Assembly (NCBI GenBank): GCA_018398805.1 | Contig: JAGFBZ010000899.1 | Span: forward strand, 785,001-849,000 | DNA from: Hirundichthys speculiger | Taxonomy: Eukaryota; Chordata; Actinopteri; Beloniformes; Exocoetidae | Reading direction: 5' to 3' | DNA: 64,000 bases | In this document: positions 57,166-64,000 of the stretch, in pieces | How the letters are laid out: every line of letters begins with the position of its first letter | Numbering within the stretch: position 1 is the first letter of the stretch | Notes under the pieces: model-generated | What the model saw: the letters and a program-made list of their open reading frames with translations, nothing else | What the model was told of the DNA's origin: nothing | Database searches by the model: none | Made by a program: the position numbers and the translations under genes

Positions 57166-57654
57166 CAGTAATTCCCCACACTTCGCGGTTAATGGGGGCT
57201 GTGACCCGACCCCCCCCCCGGCGAATGGTGAAAACCGCGATGTGGATGTACATGTACATACATATGTACATACAGTATACATGTATGCGCGTAATCTACG
57301 GAAAGTACACTCACTTTGACGATCTCTCCTCTGTGCGTTGCTGACGAGAGCAAGAGATGGGAGATGTGAGAACGCGTGTCAGCCAATCAGCGTACAGACA
57401 ACCGACGACACAGTAATGCCCGTCATAGCAGCCAGTCACGGGTCTCGATATTCGTTCATGGGGCCTCCCGTGTCGGCTCTTGTTGCTTCCTGAGACTCGT
57501 TCTTGATGTGATGGGTTTCGCTTCAGCTTCACGTGCTTTGTTTGAATTTTTTTCAATTTTTTTTTTCGAATATTTTTTTTCTATGAATATTTTTTAAACT
57601 TCTTTTGAAACTGAGACCGTGATTGCTGAGACCGCGAAGTGTGGGGGATTACTG
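57166..57654 (+). mobile_element. Tigger/pogo-type MITE
   Basis: A 489-bp element with ends CAGTAATTCCCCACACTTCG (then CGGTT) and ACCGCGAAGTGTGGGG (then GATTACTG), flanked by TA on both sides (57164-57165, 57655-57656). The CGCGGTT/ACCGCG terminal motif is typical of Tigger-like TcMar elements. ORFs inside (57026-57597) are short, overlap on both strands and lack the HTH or DDE motifs of the family, so it is nonautonomous. Confidence 0.88.
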
Positions 57655-57774
57655 TATTACAAGGTGTGCCAAACCACTCATTAGCACAGAAACATTAGTG
57701 GTTCAGCAGATCTATACGCCCCCATGTGGTCAGAAGTGGGATTGCTACATAGAGTGGCTACAGGATGTTAGCAC

Positions 57775-58622
57775 CAGTGTTGGGAGTAATGCGTTATAAA
57801 AGTAATTAAATGAGAGTAATATATTACTTTTTGCTGTATTGTAGCGCATTACTATAAAAAAAGTAATATAATACTCATTACAATTTCAGTAACATACTTT
57901 ACAATATTTTTCACATTTTTTTTTTTTTTTTTTTTTAAGATTGATTGATCAAAACTGCAAGACATTCCAAAACCAGAAAACAACTTACAGGGCAACTTCC
58001 AGCGCATTGTTCCAGGTGAATATCTGCCGTCTGTGGCAGACACACTATTTTCAGTTTATCAGAGAAAAGAATAAAAAATATAATAGTCACGTAAAGAAAA
58101 ATTGAACTATCGCAAATGACCACTAGATTGCCTAAAGATATTGTGGAAGCAATGAAAACTTGATTTTCTGCATTGATTGACTCCAAGGAAGCGCTACTGG
58201 CTGCTGTCTCACTGCCCAAGTTCAGACTGCGCTGGTCAAAGAAGAGCAGATGCTGGATGCCTCACAACCTGCTGCTGTCACCTCCACTGAGGACTTTTTT
58301 TCATTTGATGAGCCGCCCAATGCTGCAGCTCATGCTCCCATGTCAGTGGAAACTGGGATAACTTCTTATTTCGGTGCTGCACCTGCAATGTAAAGCTTGC
58401 ACCAGTTTCCAAGAATTGAAAAAAAAACTGCACTCCGCTATAACACCACAACACCTTTCAGTGCACCATAAGAAAGACTTTTCAGTCTTGGGAGCCCTGT
58501 GCTCGCCCCAAAACGCAATCGTCTTGGTGATTAACGCTTTCAGCGTTAATCAACTTATTACTTTCGAACAACAGTAACCCATGTAATCTATTACCTTTTG
58601 GAAGTAACTTGCCCAACACTTG
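57775..58622 (+). mobile_element. hAT transposon with decayed transposase
   Basis: The left end CAGTGTTGGGAGTAATGCG and right end GAAGTAACTTGCCCAACACT are imperfect inverted repeats of a hAT type very common in fish, with the AGTAAT/GTAACTTGC words usual for it. A poly-T run is at 57917-57937. A C-terminal hAT domain relic lies inside on the plus strand. Flanking 8-mers no longer match clearly. Confidence 0.8.
58165..58540 (+). pseudogene. hAT transposase C-terminal relic
   Basis: Plus-strand reads in shifting frames: IDSKEALLAAVSLPKFRLRW, then LDASQPAAVTSTEDFFSFDE, then RIEKKTALRYNTTTPFSA and ERLFSLGSPVLAPKRN. The last two match the hAT dimerisation domain (LALKYNTALPSSAPVERLFS-G-V). At least two frameshifts or stops (for example TAA at 58392 and after SAP near 58464) break it. 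Only the last third of the family length is present, so it is inactive. Its position between matching termini shows which transposase class moved the element. Confidence 0.75.
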
Positions 58623-59018
58623 CCAACACTCACAGAATCTTTAATGAATTCTCTGTTTGTATTGTTAAATACAATGAAAGTACATCCTTAGTAAAAACTT
58701 CAAACTTTGGAAACTGTGTCATGGATACAGTTTGCAATAATGCAAGGAATTTATAATAGCTTATGTAGGAATTTTCCTAAAGATCAAGAATATGCACGCA
58801 TAGTCAAACTTTCCCAGGGAAAGACTTAATGGTTTGGGTAAATTTTGGAATGTCCAATTCTGCACACGTTTCTGAAACACTATGCAAAGCACGGGATCTC
58901 TGCCTTTCTACCAAGCAGGTACCATAAAGACCGTGAGCAATTTAACGGCACCACATGGAAAAATCCTATCCTGCACTGCAACACTTGGACAGATCGCAGT
59001 GTTTGCACATCTTGCCAC
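58623..59018. other. No gene seen
   Basis: AT-rich spacer between the hAT and the piggyBac element. The frame starting at 58845 runs on into the piggyBac end and has no domain. Confidence 0.4.
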
Positions 59019-59528
59019 TTCAACCCTCATTCTACCGACATATTTCGCATACATGGATTACCGACTGGGGTCCGTGCGGACCCCAAGAATAAATACTGTA
59101 ATAAACAACCATCAAAGAAAAATTACAACTTTTTTCTTCTCAGAATATTATTACTGATGTATTAAATGTCATCTGAAGAAAAAAACAACAACAGATTATT
59201 ATTATTTTAAGAAAGTTATAGTTAATTTGCATATTTTATAAAAATGAAAATATACTTTTCTTTAACCCAAAAATGTCAACAGTGGAATTTTATGATCTCC
59301 TTTACAGCAATTAAGATCCTATCCTAGCTATGCACAAATCCACTGAAATTTTTCAAATCAGTTAAAGAATGAGGCTACAGTGCAGCTTTTCCCTCTCTAT
59401 TACCATCTCTATGGTAGTCACGTTAGACTTGATTCTGATATAATTTAGTGTTCAGTAATTTCAAGTAAACATTATTTGTGTTGTATTTATATGGTGAAAC
59501 CAACCAAGGTCATTTTGAACCTAATATA

Positions 59529-59897
59529 CAGTCATGGAAAAAATTATTAGACCACCATTTTTTCTTTACTTTCTTGTTCATTTTAATACCTGGTCTCACT
59601 AAACGTCATCATGTGACTAAAACAGACAAAAGAAAACACTGAATGCATAAAAGCAGTGTTTTTGGCAGTACAACGCCATAGCTATTGATGTAAAAACGTC
59701 TAAAAGTGATTTAGGTTATAATCAAGAAAACCATGGAAAATGGTAAGATATCAGCTCTTAAATAAAACTCTTATGAGCAATCTTTGTGGTTATCGTTATG
59801 TTTGTCCAAACAAATGTACCTTCAGTTGTACCAGGCATTAAAATGAACAAGAAACTGAAGAAAACAAGGGTGGTCTAATTATTTTTTTCCATGACTG
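59529..59897 (+). mobile_element. Tc1/mariner-type MITE inside piggyBac
   Basis: A 369-bp element with ends CAGTCATGGAAAAAATTATT (then AGACCACC) and GGTGGTCTAATTATTTTTTT (then CCATGACTG), near-perfect inverted repeats of about 28 bp. TA flanks both sides (59527-59528, 59898-59899). Internal sequence such as AACCATGGAAAATGG is shared with a widespread fish element. There is no ORF of note. It is younger than the piggyBac copy it sits in. Confidence 0.93.
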
Positions 59898-60184
59898 TAT
59901 ATAAAAAAACTTAAATAAACCCACAATCATTTAAATGTCATTATATTTTAATTTTATTTGAATTTTAATACAAAAGTCAATATTCAAAACAAAGGTTGAA
60001 TAAATGCAATTCAAATTGAGATTTTTCAATTTATTTATAATGTAAAAGGAATGCACATTATGTCAAATGCAGTTGCCGTCTCCAAGAACTATGAAGTGGA
60101 CATTACGTCAAATGCAGGAAAAAGTGCTGATTGTTTTCCCCAAGAACTTAAAACTGGTGGCAGCACTGTTGTTTGAACTCTGGA

Positions 60185-60430
60185 CTATAGACAGTTATGG
60201 CACACAATTTGTCTCCTGCTATGGTCAGGACATACTGGCATGTGGCAGAAGGAGCAAGTACTTGCTACTTTTCTATCTGTGCTTCGGGAGCAAAGGCAAC
60301 ACCTTTTTTTGCAAGTAGGTTTTTTAGCAAAGTGTTGGACGTCAGCAGGTGGAGTTTTACCTAGTCCCATGATGGTCATTGCTGCACGGATTGGGGCTTG
60401 CAGTGTGGCAATCAAATGCACTACAAACTA
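60185..60430 (-). pseudogene. piggyBac transposase, C-terminal zinc-ribbon fragment
   Basis: Minus strand, 79 codons to the stop at 60185. The segment RCCLCSRSTDRKVASTC, then CSFCHMPVCPDHSRRQIVCH and NC, is the Cys-rich C-terminal domain of piggyBac/PGBD4-like transposases. Its pattern is C-x2-C, C-x2-C, C-x2-H and C-x2-C, here complete. This domain binds the terminal repeats or nucleosomal DNA in related proteins. The Asp-rich catalytic core that should precede it is absent: only about 20 linker residues are seen before the frame closes. It is inactive as a transposase. Confidence 0.8.
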
Positions 60431-60949
60431 TTTTACAGTCTTATCTTGTAAAATAGAACTTAAACATTCCATTTCATAGTCATATACATTTTTAGGATGG
60501 AATTATGTATTTTATTCCTGACTTTGAAAGTCGTCTTACCTTAGGAGGAGCAGTATTTTGTATTGTTGACAGAGCACATGACTGAATCTGTCTCTGCTGG
60601 ATTTGTGTCTATCTCCCTCAAAATGAGTGCCCCCACCCCCCCTGAGAGTGTGTGATACTTTAAATTAGGACCCATGGCAAACATTGACTCAATAAATGGT
60701 TCCATCTATTAAAAATACATAGGCGGAATTAGAGATTTTGACTGAAGTCCTCTTGGACCCCAATGCATTGGAATTTTTAAAAAGCACAGATAAAGACAGA
60801 AACAGAAAAAAATCATATGACATCATTAGGAACAAATTGATTGACAAAGTCATGAAAAATTGGAAATATAGAATAAAGCACCTCTGAGATATGACAAAAA
60901 GTACACCTCCGGGGTCCGAGAGGACCCCAGTCGGCGGTATGAGGGTTAA

Positions 60950-63250
60950 CTACACTTGTCACTTTGAACCCCTGACTGTCTGTTTATATATTACTTAGTT
61001 TTAAATATGCAATTTTATCTCGTTATTTTGTGAACACTTAGGTTGTTTATTCCATTTTCGATTTCTATTCTATTTTATATTATTACTGGGCTTGGTCCGG
61101 GACCAGGGTAACTCATTTCGTTTCATTCCATGTTAATATGTGTTGAAATGACAATAAATTATCCTTGAATCCTTGAAAAAAAGAGAGAGAGAGAGAGAAA
61201 AAAAAAAACACTAGTGTGATTAAAGTGGGAGGGCATGCAAATTACCCTTTTAATGTTTCTTTCCTCAGATTCTATTACAGGGTTTTATTTATAACTTTTA
61301 TACATAAACTAGTTGAGACTAAATAAAAGTTTACCATTCATTTATTCAATTTAAGTACTATATTTTTAACTGTCAGTATTGAAAATTATAAAATAGAGTG
61401 CAAATTCTAAATCTTCCTCTTCAGTTTTCCTGCCACCGGACAAGTTGAACACCAAGCATCCTCCCCTGAAAAGCCATCACCCTTGCTATCATCGCTACTG
61501 TTTGTAGAAAACCGAAATGATACATTTCACATGATATTATTCAGTATCGCCGTCAGACAGTCTGAGCCAGTTTCATGTTGACAGTTCTGGCAATTTTGAG
61601 TGCTACTTTTTGAAATGCAACATGACAAAACAGAAATACTTCTGTAATTCTTTCATTTTATAAATGGAAAAGGTAAGAATTCATGCAGAGCCAAATGGCC
61701 TCTAATCCCTGGTGTAATTTCTGCTTGTTAGTTGTATAAATTGCGTGCGGTGCCCTAAGGAAAGCAACAGGAAAAATAAAAGAAATGAAAAGTCTTTTAT
61801 ATGAAGATACAAAATCACATTAAAAGATTGTCTTTTTTTGTATAGAAATATGAATGAATTATTTTTTTTAAAAACATGCTTACTTCATTTTGGAGTGAGA
61901 GAATGTAATGCACATCGGAGTTAGATGGGTTGTGTAAGCTTGCAAACCTATAATGTTAAAAGTAACAAGAAGGAAAGATGAACTACTTAATTCCTTGTGT
62001 TTCATAATTTCTGATGGTACATTATTTTAGGATCATTCTGAGTTCATCTCACACTCCACTGCCTATGTGTGCGACTGCACAGCCACGTTTATCCACCCAG
62101 TGAAGTTAATCCTCAGAAAGAGCTTTGAACATACTGTATCACTATTTAATGTGGCACATACAAATAATAATAGTTTTATTCAGGAGGAGATAACAAACCG
62201 CTGGAACTTACATGTGAAATAAACGTGGTATCAGTTACTTTTAAAATGCTTTCATGAATTTCGTCTCATCTGTCTGTTCTCTCTGCAGAGCTCTTTCCTG
62301 AAGTACTTGACATATCACGTTGCTGAGTTCATACTCTAACAATTAATCCACCATCAACATCATCAACTCAACTTTACTTTCGAGTCAAACTAAAATCGTT
62401 ATCCAAATGTTCACACAAACACATAAAGTCTGTAGCCTGCAACCATTATACAACATAAGTCAACATCCTTTAACTTGATGAGTGAATTCCATCCCTAGTG
62501 TCATCCATAGCCTTGTCAGCAACGTATTTATTTTCTGTCCATCACATGGCCTCTTGTCACACTGAGATCATTTCAGACACGGAGCAATTTTCTTGCCACC
62601 AAAAACATGTAAGAGTTGAGAAAAATCATGCATTTCAATGGTTGGAAATGACTTGGAATCACTCTCAAAATGTCTGAAATTTTCTCCACAACTTATTCCT
62701 TCCTGATTGTGTTGATGAAAATTATTGGTGTGAGCATACATGTGGTTTTTTTTTTTTTTTTTTTACTGTTAGACATTGTTCATGCTGAAAAATCTATGAC
62801 TTCAACCCCGGTGCTACAATTTATGTTGCTTTATTGATGTGACAATCAAGAGTCTGCACAAGATGTTTTATTCAGAAAATTGAACTGATGTTCTCATCTC
62901 TTTCTGACTTCCTGATTAAACCATCTGCTATCCAGTCTGACATGCTTTTCAATAAAAAGAGATGGGTGCTTATTTATAGGTGGAGCGGGAAGGAGAGATG
63001 TCTAAAGGCTATGATGTTCTGGTTGATGTGATTCAAAAAGTAAAGACTGAGAGGTGACCTGATGAAATGTGAAACCAATAACATAACTGTTGAAATTAAA
63101 CAAAAATTATCATAACTGATAGAAAACTAAAGTGAAATGCGTTCTTTTTTGTTTCTGCAAGGACAACATGATTGTCGGCAAAATGTTTTAGTTTTGTATT
63201 TTGTTGAGAACAGCTGACCTGATGTTGACCTCGCATATTAAAAATAACAT
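60950..63250. other. No gene seen
   Basis: About 2.3 kb. It has a (GA)n/poly-A patch at 61181-61209 and poly-T at 62747-62764. TTCTCTCTGCAG at 62277-62288 resembles a splice acceptor, but the frame after it closes within about 20 codons. No domain is recognised. Confidence 0.4.
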
Positions 63251-63590
63251 ACAAGGAGCTAGAGGTCTTCGGGACAACCCGAAAACCCAAGGTTTCGACC
63301 TGACCCCAATCGGGTCTCGGATCCATTCATAAGACGTGACTCCGGGTTCGGGACGGAATCGGTACAGTTAGTCTTGAGTCCGGACAGTGCTCTCTGACAG
63401 GCTGGGTCCACATTTACCGGAGAGACATAAAGATATTGGCGGTGGCAGCTGTCACTCAGCAAGGAGCAACATCCAGTTTTTAGAGCTGCCGCCATCGCAG
63501 ATGTGGAGTTTATTGAATGACCAGCAGGGGCTGAGTCTAATAGCTACTCCAAGTCCACTGACCACCATATTAAAACTTTAAACTTTACAA
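63251..63590 (+). mobile_element. hAT-like terminal fragment, tentative
   Basis: TAGAGGTCTTCGGGACAACC then CGAAAACCCAAGG, with repeated GACC/CGGGTC words (AATCGGGTCTCGGATCC), resembles the GC-rich terminus of a fish hAT group. GC content is well above the flanks. The opposite end is not seen in the window. Minus-strand frames here look like chance reads. Confidence 0.4.
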
Positions 63591-63769
63591 AAAATAATCA
63601 TATGTACAGCTTGGTACTGTAGTATTTTTGATTTCCAATGGCTTGATTTCACATCCATGATCACAATAGGAGGGTGAATTTTTATGTATCCTATCAGTTA
63701 AAATTATATTAAACAACAATTTTATGCACAATTAAGATATACATTTTTCAATTCAACTTTAACTGTTTA

Positions 63770-64000
63770 GCATCTATAAAAAATCCAAATTGTCTCTAGG
63801 CACTTTACAGAAATCCAGAGCAGGACCCCCGAGCAAATATGAATAACTATAGCTGAATATTATTAATTCTTAATTAAAGAAACAATGGCAAGAATAAAAC
63901 TCCCCTAAAGAGAGAAAAACCAAAAAAAAAAAAAAAAGTCATGTTGGTGTCCCCCTGCAGCGTAGGCCTATAGCAGCATAGCTATGATAAGGCTAAATTT
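63770..64000 (-). mobile_element. L2-type LINE 3' end, cut by window edge
   Basis: Matches the 3' UTR of the L2 at 11299-12600. ATTGTCTCTAGGCACTTTAC, then CAGAGCAGGACCCC-GAGCAAATAT, corresponds to 11400-11445. TCATGTTGGTGTCCCCCTGC and AGCGTAGGCCTATAGCAGCA correspond to 12069-12110. About 400 bp between these blocks is missing relative to the first copy. The element continues beyond the window on the right. Confidence 0.8.

Larger units (their letters stand above)
59019..60949 (-). mobile_element. piggyBac deletion derivative
   Basis: The right end (60911-60949) reads inward from TTAA as CCCTCATACCGCCGACTGGG and GTCCTCTCGGACCCC. The left end has CCCTCATTCTACCGAC at 59024-59039 and, after a 21-26 bp insertion repeating ACCGAC, CTGGGGTCCGTGCGGACCCC. 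TTAA at 60946-60949 is the piggyBac target; the left copy reads TTCAA. The internal C-terminal transposase fragment (60185-60430) is on the minus strand. The main catalytic region is deleted. A Tc1-type MITE lies at 59529-59897. Confidence 0.85.

Noticed and set aside
57026..57597. Four overlapping ORFs as genes
   Set aside because: They fall within the Tigger-type MITE and its flank and contain no HTH, DDE or other motif.
58845..59165. 106-codon ORF
   Set aside because: It runs from spacer into the piggyBac terminal repeat; the reading is fortuitous.
62277..62340. Exon after TTCTCTCTGCAG
   Set aside because: The acceptor-like site is good, but the following frame closes within about 20 codons and no domain or donor is visible.
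1..64000. CRISPR arrays, operons, bacterial promoters, rRNA, endogenous retrovirus
   Set aside because: No regularly spaced identical repeats, no compact gene clusters, no rRNA-like sequence, and no LTR pairs or gag-pol-like frames were seen; the content is vertebrate.

Overview
The window looks like teleost (bony fish) nuclear DNA, probably from a percomorph-type fish. It is AT-rich, has no long open reading frames, and carries a transposon set typical of teleosts: L2-type LINEs with esterase-type ORF1, a second LINE family whose RT fragments resemble fish Rex1/CR1-group elements, V-SINE/DANA-like and other tRNA-derived SINEs, Tc1/mariner, Tigger, hAT and piggyBac elements, and many short tandem repeats. 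I found no complete host gene, structural RNA gene, CRISPR array or operon-like structure. It reads as intergenic or intronic sequence in which most recognisable coding sequence is broken transposon protein.

Layout. 1-8.6 kb: sparse DNA with repeat fragments (a Tc1 right end, a decayed tandem array, an L2 tail). 10.7-16.7 kb: a dense composite on a minus-strand L2 LINE. Its 3' part (11.3-12.6 kb) and 5' part (15.2-16.7 kb) are separated by a hAT fragment, a Tc1 fragment and a THAP-domain exon. 16.7-27.1 kb: quiet DNA, a Tc1 transposase relic, two plus-strand LINE 3' ends, a 943-bp hAT derivative with a perfect 8-bp target duplication, a V-SINE and two blocks of a diffuse repeat. 27-38 kb: mostly quiet, with one tRNA-derived SINE and two copies of an unclassified repeat. 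38-42 kb: small hAT and Tc1 deletion derivatives. 42.6-50 kb: a LINE RT fragment running into a broken coiled-coil coding region, then a hAT carrying a SINE, with a second hAT in its target duplication, then a 3.6-kb minus-strand LINE. 50-58.6 kb: a 475-bp TIR element, a Tc1 relic, a PHD-like exon candidate, a Tigger-type element and a hAT with a decayed transposase C-terminus. 59.0-60.9 kb: a piggyBac deletion derivative with a Tc1-type MITE inside. The window ends inside another L2 3' end.

The elements do not form a pathway; what can be read is a history of nested insertion. Several insertions have exact target duplications (hAT at 23.4, 38.2 and 45.6 kb; SINE at 44.7 kb), so relative ages can be ordered. 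The parts least explained by known transposons are the THAP exon with splice donor (14.9-15.1 kb), the coiled-coil relic (43.4-44.3 kb), the PHD-like exon (56.3-56.6 kb), a 111-codon ORF in locally GC-rich sequence (53.1-53.5 kb) and a membrane-anchor-like ORF (35.7-36.1 kb). Family names come from recalled sequence patterns, not from a database search.
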